NCBI GenBank assembly: GCA_028283985.1
Contig: JANQSQ010000110.1
Location: 1 to 9,779, forward strand
Origin: Rhodothermales bacterium
Lineage (GTDB): Bacteria; Bacteroidota; Rhodothermia; Rhodothermales; VXPQ01
Reading direction: 5' to 3'
DNA length: 9,779 nucleotides
Shown: one piece after another, positions 1 through 5,725 of the stretch
How positions within the stretch are numbered: position 1 is the first letter of the stretch
Layout: each line of letters begins with the position of its first letter
Translations under genes and position numbers: made by a program
Notes under the pieces: generated by a model
Databases searched by the model: none
Told to the model about the DNA's origin: nothing
Seen by the model: the letters and a program-made list of their open reading frames with translations, nothing else

Positions 1-14
1 AAGGAGTCGAAGTT

Positions 15-34
15 CCTTGCGCAATCGCGCAGGG
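15..34. other. GC-rich hairpin downstream of the MerC-like gene
   Basis: Arms CCTTGCGC (15-22) and GCGCAGGG (27-34) pair at 7 of 8 positions around an AATC loop. The hairpin lies about 35 bases beyond the stop codon of the leftward MerC-like gene, so it may end that transcript or protect its 3' end. No T-tract follows on the minus strand, so an intrinsic terminator is not well supported. The rest of 1-69 shows nothing else I can name. Confidence 0.3.
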
Positions 35-69
35 GACGATCGCCAAGCCACCTTAATGGCCACCCCTCA

Positions 70-549
70 TTACCGAGGACCTTCACGTTCCGATAGACAG
101 CCCGCGTGCTCCTCGTCGCCGCATACCGCGCACGCGCCAGCCTGGCAGACGCGCGCACTCAGCACGAGGGCGCCTGCGAGGATCAGGCTGCCGGCAGCTG
201 ACGTCACGGTCTCGGGCAGCGGCTCGAGCCAGCCGGCGAGGGAAGCTGTCCAGAGCACAGCTCCAGCGCTGAAAGTGAGGATCACGGCCGCGTTCTTGCG
301 GGCCGGGCCCAGGACAAGCATTACCGCGCCGACAAGGACGGTCCCGACCCACACGGCTCGCTCGACGCCTTCGGAGAGCGCGAGCGCCGGCGCCGCCGCG
401 ACCAGAACCGGCGTGAGTGCGCAGTGCAGACCGCACCAGGCTGCGGCGCACGCCGCCAGTCGCGATCCGGAAGCCAGATACGTGCTCCGCGGAACGGTTG
501 CAAGAGAATTCTTCACGGTGTCGCGTCGGAATAGGAGCGGGGAGAGCAT
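70..549 (-). CDS. MerC-domain integral membrane protein
   Basis: Likely a small inner-membrane protein of the MerC family, known for mercury(II) uptake in mer operons but widespread as uncharacterised metal-related proteins. From ATG 549 it is 159 residues with four hydrophobic segments (about 31-57, 65-81, 87-107 and 115-131). The first carries WCGLHCALTP, matching the family Cys-x2-His-Cys signature (C39, H42, C43). A Cys-rich tail follows helix 4 (C135, C140, C143, C151, with H148), suggesting metal binding on one membrane face. No merR, merA or merT is nearby, so mercury resistance is not supported; zinc or another soft metal is equally possible. The frame is open upstream to a TTG at 570, no candidate start has a convincing ribosome-binding site, and ATG 549 was preferred only as a standard codon. 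It is GC-richer than the defence genes and may be the resident flank of the island. Confidence 0.7.
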   Translation of the reverse strand: MLSPLLFRRDTVKNSLATVPRSTYLASGSRLAACAAAWCGLHCALTPVLVAAAPALALSEGVERAVWVGTVLVGAVMLVLGPARKNAAVILTFSAGAVLWTASLAGWLEPLPETVTSAAGSLILAGALVLSARVCQAGACAVCGDEEHAGCLSEREGPR

Positions 550-648
550 GAGGAGGAGATCAAGCCACAAAGATAATGAATCTTCATGTTCGCGTCACAC
601 AGTCGCAAGAAGGTTTTTCAGAACCGGCAGACCCCCACCCCAAAAATT

Positions 649-688
649 CAATTACCCTATTGAGTAAAATCACTCAATGAAGTAATTG
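649..688 (-). terminator. Long hairpin with T-tract after vapC (copy 1)
   Basis: A 40-bp interrupted palindrome begins 36 bp beyond the vapC stop. Outer arms CAATTAC/GTAATTG and inner arms TTGAGT/ACTCAA pair around an AAAATC loop, with a mismatched internal segment (CCTA against TGAA). Read on the minus strand, the direction of vapC transcription, the stem is followed by AATTTTT, which fits an intrinsic terminator although the stem is AT-rich. A closely related copy with a better paired stem lies at 1725-1764. It could instead be a protein-binding site or a small mobile palindrome. Confidence 0.5.
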
Positions 689-724
689 ACCGAGCGCAGG
701 CGCCGCGCACACTATTTCGCGCTG

Positions 725-1165
725 CTACGAGTGATGAGCTTCCTCAGGGATAATCCTGAATCCAAGCGCTGCGGCATTCTGCCGTATCCGCTCATCAAAA
801 GAAAGCATACATACATCCGGCGCGAGATTCCGCACAAACACTGCCGTCGAGAGATGTATCGCGTCCAGAGAACGAATGGGTTCGTGAGGAAACCGGCGGC
901 GTGAGGCCTCCACGATTTCAGCATCCATAGCGCATAGCGTCCAGTGTGCGGATGCGGTCTCGACAATAGTCCGCGCTTCGATAGCAATCGACTCGTCCAA
1001 CTGGCCCATAACGGCGGCACGGTGTAAAACGCGATCGCACTCGATCAACGTCAAGTCGGAAGTGAAAACCCGGTCCGCTTCGGCCAACGCCTGATAGGCC
1101 CGATGACCGTTATCCTGGCCAAGCAATCACGACAATACGGCGCTTGTCTCCGCGTACAGATTCAC
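725..1165 (-). pseudogene. vapC: VapC-type PIN-domain toxin, broken by an in-frame TGA
   Basis: VapC toxins are Mg-dependent PIN-domain ribonucleases held inactive by the antitoxin encoded just upstream. Reading from GTG 1165 gives VNLYAETSAVLS, then TGA (1127-1129), then LLGQDNGHRAYQAL and an otherwise intact domain, about 146 codons in all, a normal length. The family usually has Trp at the stop position (SAVLxWLLG), so one TGG to TGA change explains it. The Glu of YAETSA takes the place of the usual first acidic active-site residue; later acidic positions are visible in LTLIECDRVL, SLDAIHLS and LSFDERI. Restart at TTG 1126 would lack the first beta strand and its acidic residue, so a functional nuclease is unlikely. 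The GTG start overlaps the antitoxin TGA (GTGA, 1162-1165), with GGGGCGA upstream as a ribosome-binding site. A sequencing error is the main alternative. Confidence 0.82.
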
Positions 1166-1452
1166 GAATCGCCCCGAGTCTCGCTTAACAACTTCTGAAT
1201 CTCGTTCCCGGTGAGGAGAGGTAGCCTTCGAGCATATATTTCAGGGCGGTTGGGCGCCCCGAGACGTACCTTTCCTTCCTGAGCGCGACGACGCAACCCC
1301 TTACGGGCCTCGTCTTCCGTGATTTGAGACGGCGGACGAATCTCTGCCGCAATCCGGCCGCGATAAGTGACATATACCTCCCCGCCTTCGCGAACCATGC
1401 GAATGCACTCGCTCAAACGATCCTTAAGTTCTCTGACGCCAACGGTAAGCAT
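1162..1452 (-). CDS. vapB: Phd/YefM-family antitoxin of the vapBC pair
   Basis: A 96-residue antitoxin, normal length for the family. Residues 1-40 (MLTVGVRELKDRLSECIRMV onward, then VYVTYRGRIAAEI) match the Phd/YefM N-terminal DNA-binding fold, where the first strand is followed by a helix with RELKDRLSE. Residues 45-96 are charged and should form the tail that wraps and blocks the PIN toxin. The gene precedes vapC with a GTGA overlap, the usual antitoxin-first, translationally coupled order. Such antitoxins usually repress their own operon, and a near-perfect palindrome sits 8 bp upstream of the start. The ribosome-binding site is weak: only GAGG inside the palindrome, about 13 nt from the ATG. 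The reading frame is intact while its partner toxin is broken, as expected if loss of the toxin is tolerated. It could also be named relB/phd-like; the symbol reflects only the PIN partner. Confidence 0.82.
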   Translation of the reverse strand: MLTVGVRELKDRLSECIRMVREGGEVYVTYRGRIAAEIRPPSQITEDEARKGLRRRAQEGKVRLGAPNRPEIYARRLPLLTGNEIQKLLSETRGDS

Positions 1453-1460
1453 AGCAGAAA

Positions 1461-1480
1461 TGTAGCCTCATGAGGCCACA
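1461..1480. promoter_or_regulatory. Palindromic operator candidate for vapBC
   Basis: A 20-bp palindrome, on the minus strand TGTGGCCTCA followed by TGAGGCTACA, with only one mismatched pair. It lies 8 bp before the antitoxin ATG and next to an AT-rich stretch (1481-1485, TATAC on +) that may hold the -10 region. The position and symmetry fit a dimeric Phd/YefM repressor site controlling its own operon; no binding evidence is available from sequence alone. Confidence 0.5.
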
Positions 1481-1724
1481 TATACAACACCCAACGAAAA
1501 TTGTTGCCGGCGCAGCGCTAAAAAGGCATCCGCGGGCTCCGTTGAAACTCCACGCCGGGCCTCTCTGGCCGCACGACAAGGAACCATGCAAAAAGTTACA
1601 ATTTTTCCCATTCTCATCAGGAGCGGGAACGTTTTCAAACCGTATATTACTTGCATGCAGTGAACGAGAAGACGCCGTTATCGACCCTGACGATAAAGCA
1701 TGAAATCATGTACTCTCAAAAACA
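1481..1724. other. Intergenic stretch between vapBC promoter and second hairpin
   Basis: These 244 bases separate the vapB operator from the second hairpin. Two short open frames cross it (1470-1703 on +, 1468-1656 on -) but neither has a ribosome-binding site, a recognisable domain or a plausible composition. An A/T-symmetric element, AAAAAGTTACAATTTTT (1590-1606), is the only local structure I see. It presumably holds the vapBC promoter at its left end and otherwise degenerate sequence. Confidence 0.4.
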
Positions 1725-1764
1725 CAATTACCCCATTGAGTAAAATCACTCAACAGGGTAATTG
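1725..1764 (-). terminator. Long hairpin with T-tract (copy 2)
   Basis: A 40-bp interrupted palindrome whose 17-base arms (CAATTACCCCATTGAGT and its partner) match at 15 of 17 positions around an AAAATC loop. On the minus strand the stem is followed by TGTTTTTG, so it can serve as an intrinsic terminator for the leftward abiE operon. It is the same element as at 649-688, with the loop and inner arms identical, and it again lies just beyond a vapC 3' end, here only a remnant. That conserved association suggests it moved with the toxin gene tail. Confidence 0.55.
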
Positions 1765-1808
1765 GCTTATCTCAGGCACAATATGCACACCCATCCGCGC
1801 TGCTACGA

Positions 1809-1856
1809 TCAAAGAGCTTCCTCGGGGATAATCCTGAATCCAGGCACTACGACACA
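1809..1856 (-). pseudogene. Remnant of a second vapC 3' end
   Basis: On the minus strand this reads GFRIIPEEAL and a TGA stop, against GFRIIPEEAHHS at the end of the vapC gene at 725. The nucleotide match is strong over GGATTCAGGATTATCC and continues, with mostly C-to-T type changes, up to the abiEii stop codon, where it ends abruptly. A further matching block, CGCGCTGCTACGA (718-730 and 1796-1808), follows the gene end in both copies. Only about 15 codons remain, so it makes no product; it is the scar of a second vapC-like gene or of a duplication of the tail of the existing one. Confidence 0.65.
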
Positions 1857-2648
1857 TTATGGCAATCCCTCTATGAGTTGCGTTTGAACCGTTCTGGCGG
1901 CAGCATCGATATCCCACTCATAGCCGTCGGCGAGTAACGGGCTGATATCGGCAAGAAATTGCGGATCCTGCATCTTCGCTTCAAGATTCTGCTCGAACTG
2001 CGCACGCGATACGGCATGACCGCCGTGCTGCATATATCCGAAAAAAGCCGCAATGATTCTGTCCGGGTTGGTATCGGGTTCTTTCAATGCAAGGGCCAGA
2101 TCGAAAAGATCTCGTCCTTTCTTGCGCTGATAAAGCGCGCGCAGCTTCGTACCCAATAGTTCATCCAGTTCATAGGTGCATATTTCACAGGCGCCCTCGA
2201 ACCAGGGCGAGGATACCCTGAAGGGTTTCTGCACGAAGCCGAACGCCGTAAAGTGTTCACGCGAGTTTATTTCGATCTTGGGACGTAAATCCAATGGCGG
2301 CGTATCTTCGGATGCGAAGCGATACACGAATGTCACGCTGGCCTCAGTTTGTTTCCACCGAAGTGGTTCCAACCAGGAACCGAGCGTTTCGCGCAGACCA
2401 TCCATCATGGGACCAGCCGGTTCGGCATTGATCTGCACCAGGTCAATGTCTTCGGAATATCTGGCGGGCGGCTTGATGTACAGTTTGTAGAGAGCCGTAC
2501 CGCCACGGAACGCCAGCGATTTCCTGAGCAGCGGGTGGGAGAAAATCTGGACGAGCGCCCGACTTATCACCAGATCCTGTTCGACTTGAAAATCCTGTAT
2601 CCACGGCGCCTGGGCCCGCCACGCAGTAATGTAGTCACGCGGAATCAT
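1857..2648 (-). CDS. abiEii: AbiEii/AbiGii nucleotidyltransferase toxin
   Basis: A 263-residue member of the AbiEii toxin family, DNA polymerase beta-like nucleotidyltransferases that act in type IV toxin-antitoxin and phage abortive-infection systems; related toxins modify tRNA or bind GTP. Visible motifs: RGGTALYKLY (G49-G50-T51) then SEDIDLV (D67 and D69), the Gly-rich loop and metal-binding Asp-x-Asp pair; KIEINSRE (124-131) as the likely third acidic strand; and ELDELLGTKLRALYQRKKGRDLFDL (160-184) with the family's conserved Lys and Arg-Asp. All appear intact. I chose ATG 2648 because it overlaps the upstream stop (ATGA, 2645-2648) and follows GGAGG at 7 bases; a longer frame to 2687 adds 13 residues inside abiEi. 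Downstream it meets a vapC scar with no gap. Translational coupling to the antitoxin is likely. Confidence 0.88.
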   Translation of the reverse strand: MIPRDYITAWRAQAPWIQDFQVEQDLVISRALVQIFSHPLLRKSLAFRGGTALYKLYIKPPARYSEDIDLVQINAEPAGPMMDGLRETLGSWLEPLRWKQTEASVTFVYRFASEDTPPLDLRPKIEINSREHFTAFGFVQKPFRVSSPWFEGACEICTYELDELLGTKLRALYQRKKGRDLFDLALALKEPDTNPDRIIAAFFGYMQHGGHAVSRAQFEQNLEAKMQDPQFLADISPLLADGYEWDIDAAARTVQTQLIEGLP

Positions 2649-3454
2649 AGTTCTGCCTCCACGTCGGCATTGACGATGAGTTTCCACTCGGGAGCACGGT
2701 ACGAATCTTTCCGGGAAGATTCGGCAAGAAGTGGAACTGCTTGCCGGGCAGAATGCGCAACATAGTCTTTTAACGCAGTGGCGGCTCCGGCGGCGTCCAC
2801 CCGTTCAAGAAGGTAGCCCAGCCTTTGCGCCCAGGTAACAGGAGCGGTTTTTGCCGCCGCGACCAACTTCCGTGAATCGATCCGCTCCGCAAGTTCATTC
2901 AGTATCGTCGCTACCTGATCAAGTCCGCCTGCACGACGGTGATAGCCAACCAGATCGACAGCCGTTGCTTCGGGAGTGGAAACAAGAATTGTGCCGCGTG
3001 GCGTGTTGAAACGCTGCACCGGTACTTCGCCCAGGCGCTTGCGGGTAATGAACGCCACGCGCACATGACCACAGTGGACAGGACGCCGCGCCGTATCCAG
3101 AAATACCTGAAACTCTTGCGGGCGGTGATGAGCCGCACCGTGATATTGCGCAGCCGTAAGCAATCCTGCGTAGTAAGATAGATTCAGGCGGCCCATCAGT
3201 TCCGGAATGAACTGATCTGCCGGCAGGCAGCCAAGAGAGCGATATTCCGGAGGAACGATGACATAGAACCCTCGCGCCGGCGTCGCAACGAGATGTTGCC
3301 GCGCGAGACGATTCAACGCCAGTTTGGCTGCGTCAGCGGAAACGCCGAGCGCCTCGCGGGCTTCGCCGGAAGAAAAGTGATAACGTCCGGCAGCAGCAAG
3401 GTCGGCGATATAGTCCCTGGCGCGTATGCGTTTCTGATTCTTTTTCATATGCAT
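2645..3454 (-). CDS. abiEi: AbiEi antitoxin with winged-helix domain
   Basis: A 269-residue AbiEi-type antitoxin. The family has an N-terminal winged helix that represses the abiE operon and a C-terminal domain needed to neutralise the toxin, without the stable protein contact of type II systems. Here residues about 10-68 (RARDYIADLAAAGRYHFSSG through LVATPARGFYVIVPPE) fit the winged helix, with the wing ending in the typical GFYVIVPPEYR. Residues 75-200 hold the AbiEi core (NLSYYAGLLTAAQYHG, then TPEATAVDLVGYHRRAGGLD), and the basic C-terminal part follows. It precedes and overlaps abiEii. ATG 3454 is used, but ATG 3448 two codons later is equally possible; neither has a clear ribosome-binding site. 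The start codon lies inside an inverted repeat that could be its own operator. Residue length and layout are normal for the family. Confidence 0.88.
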   Translation of the reverse strand: MHMKKNQKRIRARDYIADLAAAGRYHFSSGEAREALGVSADAAKLALNRLARQHLVATPARGFYVIVPPEYRSLGCLPADQFIPELMGRLNLSYYAGLLTAAQYHGAAHHRPQEFQVFLDTARRPVHCGHVRVAFITRKRLGEVPVQRFNTPRGTILVSTPEATAVDLVGYHRRAGGLDQVATILNELAERIDSRKLVAAAKTAPVTWAQRLGYLLERVDAAGAATALKDYVAHSARQAVPLLAESSRKDSYRAPEWKLIVNADVEAEL

Positions 3455-3481
3455 AAAGTATCGAATTTTGATATTTTATGC
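3451..3481. promoter_or_regulatory. Inverted repeat over the abiEi start, probable AbiEi operator
   Basis: Twelve-base arms GCATAAAGTATC (3451-3462) and GATATTTTATGC (3470-3481) pair at 11 of 12 positions around a 7-base spacer. The repeat covers the abiEi start codon and a plausible -10 (TATCAA on the minus strand, 3468-3473), 16 bp from a possible -35 TTTACA (3490-3495). AbiEi proteins are known to bind inverted repeats in their own promoter, so autorepression here is a reasonable inference. A second, unrelated short palindrome, CATTAA-A-TTAATG, lies at 3503-3515. Confidence 0.55.
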
Positions 3482-3524
3482 AATTAAAATGTAAAACCCC
3501 GTCATTAAATTAATGGTCTCGCCC

Positions 3525-3569
3525 CCCCCTACACCGCCACCACCGTCTCCGTATCTCCAGCTTTGAGGG
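3525..3569 (-). pseudogene. Duplicated 3' end of the large methyltransferase gene
   Basis: On the minus strand this reads LKAGDTETVVAV and a TAG stop, almost the same as LEAGDTETEVAV and a TAG at the end of the methyltransferase gene. The two 45-bp blocks (3525-3569 and 6371-6415) match at 39 positions and include the C-rich run just after the stop. Similarity stops abruptly on both sides. The frame is intact but no gene is attached, so this is a scar: either the tail of a lost second methylase or a duplication made when the modules between the copies were inserted. Confidence 0.72.
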
Positions 3570-3750
3570 GCCATTGCGAAGAAATCCCCAATTCCGCCAC
3601 GCAGCGATTATCCGTATATTCTCGCACGCGCCGGAATAGGCCGACAATCGCTTCGCGACTTGCTCCACAGAAAAACACACCTGAACCAGAGAAGTAAGAG
3701 GCCGTAATAAAGCTCCTGTTTCATTACGCCAAGCCAATGCACACTGCCCC
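3570..3750. other. Leader region upstream of the ATPase operon, possible gene debris
   Basis: This stretch separates the methyltransferase scar from the rightward ATPase gene and must contain that operon's promoter, though no convincing -35/-10 pair is visible. On the minus strand an open frame crosses it with a protein-like stretch (FSVEQVAKRLSAYSG followed by ENIRIIAAWRN) that I cannot assign. It is out of frame with the LKAGDTETVVAV scar. It may be debris of a lost gene or chance. Confidence 0.3.
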
Positions 3751-4965
3751 ATGGCAAGAATAGAAGGCTTTCAAGTAAAAAATTTCAAGTCGCTCAAAGA
3801 TGTCAAACTGGGGCGTCTACGGGATCGTGGAGAGGAGCAACCGCTCACTCCCGTGACAGCGGTAATCGGCAAAAACGGCGTGGGAAAAAGCGCCCTGTTC
3901 GATGCATTCGGATTTCTTGCGGATGCGCTAAAGTCCGGTGTAGAGGAGGCCTGCGACGCACGGGGGCGCGGCGGGTTCGAAAAGATTCGAACACAAGGAC
4001 AGGCAGGCCCCATCGAGTTCGAAGTGTTTTACAGAGAACATGAAAATGAACCATCGATTATGTATAAAATCACTATCGATGTGGACGAAAAAGAACGTCC
4101 TTATGTGTTGAGTGAGTATATGTATGAGATTTTAAAAAATGGACGCGGTATCGTGTCTTTTCTGCTTCTGGATAACGGACGTGGAAGTTTGCGAAAGAAA
4201 AAAAAGGGAGGACCAGAATATGACTTTGGAGTAATTCATTTGGATCTGGAAGATCAGCGCAAACTTGGCATTGCCACGTTGGGCAACTTGAATGAAGATA
4301 TGCGAGTTTCCGCTTTCCAACGCTTTCTTGAGGGTTGGCATTTAAGTTACTTCTCCCCGGAAGCGGTTCGCGGAGACTTGCCAATGGCTGGCCCTCAAAA
4401 GCATCTTAACACCCGTGGAGACAATCTGGGAAACGTCGTGCAATTCATGGAGCGCGAACATCCAGAGCGTTTCCAGGCCATCCTGAACAATATCGCCGGA
4501 AAGATTCCGGGCATAGACCGGATCGACACAAAAAAAGCCCCGGACGGTCGTTTGCTACTCCAATTCAATGACGAAGGCTTTGATGATCCCTTCTATGCCC
4601 AGCAAATGTCCGACGGAACGCTGAAGGTGTTCGCCTACCTGCTGTTGCTCGAAGATCCGTCCCCTCCTCCATTCCTCTGTATCGAGGAGCCGGAAAACGG
4701 GTTGTATCACAAGCTGCTTGAATCCCTTGCCAGAGAATTTCGCGAACATAGCCAGCGACAAGACGGCTCACAGATTTTTATCACAACGCACCAGCCGTAT
4801 CTGGTCGATGCTCTTGAGCCGAATGAAGTATGGATTCTGGAAAAGGGCGCCGACGGCTTTTCGACGATCCGTCGAGCAAGCGATGACCCGCTCGTGAACA
4901 ATATGGTTGCGGAGGGACTGCCGCTGGGCGGCCTCTGGTACAGCGACTATCTCGACCCGAGGTGA
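3751..4965 (+). CDS. ABC/OLD-like AAA family ATPase of a two-gene defence module
   Basis: A 404-residue RecF/OLD-type ATPase, the AAA_21 group. Such proteins dimerise on nucleotide binding, and in defence systems they sense or scaffold and release a partner effector. Motifs: N-terminal VKNFKSLKDVKL (9-20); Walker A GKNGVGKSA (40-48, K46 and S47); ABC-type signature SDGT (287-290) in QQMSDGTLKVFAYLLLLED; Walker B with catalytic acidic pair FLCIEEPENGL (308-318); and switch His in ITTHQPYLVD (H347). All key residues are present. Residues 80-260 form the variable insert between the two halves of the ATPase fold, including a lysine run at 149-152. It has no C-terminal Toprim domain, unlike true OLD nucleases; that role may fall to the next gene. 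The stop is followed 4 bp later by the DUF4276 start. No good ribosome-binding site precedes ATG 3751, but the protein starts in the normal place for the family. Confidence 0.85.
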   Translation: MARIEGFQVKNFKSLKDVKLGRLRDRGEEQPLTPVTAVIGKNGVGKSALFDAFGFLADALKSGVEEACDARGRGGFEKIRTQGQAGPIEFEVFYREHENEPSIMYKITIDVDEKERPYVLSEYMYEILKNGRGIVSFLLLDNGRGSLRKKKKGGPEYDFGVIHLDLEDQRKLGIATLGNLNEDMRVSAFQRFLEGWHLSYFSPEAVRGDLPMAGPQKHLNTRGDNLGNVVQFMEREHPERFQAILNNIAGKIPGIDRIDTKKAPDGRLLLQFNDEGFDDPFYAQQMSDGTLKVFAYLLLLEDPSPPPFLCIEEPENGLYHKLLESLAREFREHSQRQDGSQIFITTHQPYLVDALEPNEVWILEKGADGFSTIRRASDDPLVNNMVAEGLPLGGLWYSDYLDPR

Positions 4966-4969
4966 TCGA

Positions 4970-5650
4970 ATGCACTTTGAAGTACTTGTCGAGGGGGCAT
5001 CTGACAAAAAAGCGTTACAAATCCTGATCCCGAAAATCATCGGCGATCAGGACACCTGCGATATCCGCTCCTACAGAGGAAGGGGCGATATCCCCAGGAA
5101 TCTGACAGACCCTGTTGCCGCAAGAAATAAACTGCTTCTAAACAATTTACCCGGAAGGCTCAGAGCTTACGGAAAGACATATGCCGGCTATCCTGCCAAT
5201 TATCGGGCGGCTGTGATTGTGGTCTGCGATCTGGATGACAAGTGCCTGAAAAAATTCCGCCGGGAACTGCTTGATGTTCTGGATTCGTGCAATCCCAAAC
5301 CGGCAACCCGGTTCTGTATCGCCATAGAAGAAGGCGAGGCATGGCTGCTCGGCGATATTCCCGCAATCAAGGCGGCGTATCCGAGAGCCAAAGATCACCT
5401 ACTCAATCGCTACAAAAACGACTCGATCTGCGGAACCTGGGAACTGTTGGCTGACGCTGTATTCGCCGGAGGGTCCGCGGAACTTAGAGAAATAGGGTGG
5501 CAAGCCGTAGGAAGAGAAAAGTATAAATGGGCAGAAAAAATCGCCCCCCACATGGACGTAGACGCCAATAAATCGCCAAGTTTTTGTTATTTCCGGGATA
5601 AGATGCAGGGCTTGATCAGAATGTCGGAATCGGAACAAGGTCAGGCATAG
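4970..5650 (+). CDS. DUF4276 protein, Toprim-like candidate effector nuclease
   Basis: A 226-residue DUF4276 family protein, partner of the ATPase upstream. Its motif layout resembles Toprim nucleases: a first strand ending in an acidic residue, FEVLVEGASDKKAL (E8, G9, D12); a second acidic cluster at the end of a hydrophobic strand, AVIVVCDLDD (D87, D89, D90); and a third conserved block, FCIAIEEGEAWLLGD (E120, E121, E123), typical of DUF4276. This is the arrangement expected for a metal-dependent nuclease, though activity is inferred. The C-terminal part (about 180-215) is aromatic and basic and may contact the ATPase or nucleic acid. ATG 4970 was chosen over the longer frame from 4907 because it lies 4 bp after the ATPase stop with GAGGTG 5 bases upstream. 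Tight coupling suggests the ATPase controls this protein, as AriA controls AriB in PARIS, but AriB is DUF4435, so this is not PARIS itself. Confidence 0.82.
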   Translation: MHFEVLVEGASDKKALQILIPKIIGDQDTCDIRSYRGRGDIPRNLTDPVAARNKLLLNNLPGRLRAYGKTYAGYPANYRAAVIVVCDLDDKCLKKFRRELLDVLDSCNPKPATRFCIAIEEGEAWLLGDIPAIKAAYPRAKDHLLNRYKNDSICGTWELLADAVFAGGSAELREIGWQAVGREKYKWAEKIAPHMDVDANKSPSFCYFRDKMQGLIRMSESEQGQA

Positions 5651-5657
5651 TACTGAT

Positions 5658-5675
5658 CCCGGCGCTCCGGGCTTT
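5658..5675. terminator. Weak hairpin between convergent operons
   Basis: CCCGG-CGCT-CCGGG (5658-5671) is followed by CTTT. It lies 8 bp after the DUF4276 stop, and the leftward YgiT-like gene ends 55 bp further on. The stem is only 5 bp and the T-tract short, so termination is possible but weakly supported. Confidence 0.3.
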
Positions 5676-5725
5676 ACGAATTGGATTGAACAGGCGCCTT
5701 CGTACGGGCGGGCCGGAATACTCAA

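Noticed and set aside
17..667. 216-codon open frame on the plus strand
   Set aside because: It runs antisense to the MerC-like gene and into the hairpin; the translation is rich in Arg, Ser, Thr and Ala with no domain, as expected for an antisense frame of a GC-rich gene.
1127..1129. TGA recoded as Trp or selenocysteine in vapC
   Set aside because: The abiEi, ATPase, DUF4258 and YgiT-like genes end at TGA and would read on if it were Trp; no selenocysteine insertion hairpin or biological reason is apparent in a PIN toxin.
1470..1703. 77-codon open frame on the plus strand in the vapB upstream region
   Set aside because: It starts inside the vapB operator palindrome, has no ribosome-binding site and no recognisable motif; likely chance.
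3751..5650. Naming the ATPase/DUF4276 pair as PARIS or Septu
   Set aside because: The second gene matches DUF4276 rather than the DUF4435 effector of PARIS or the HNH protein of Septu, so only a similar architecture can be claimed.
5399..5725. 108-codon minus-strand frame with a stretch PYEGACSIQFVKPGAPGS
   Set aside because: Most of it is antisense to the well-supported DUF4276 gene and the remainder is the short convergent gap; no known domain seen.
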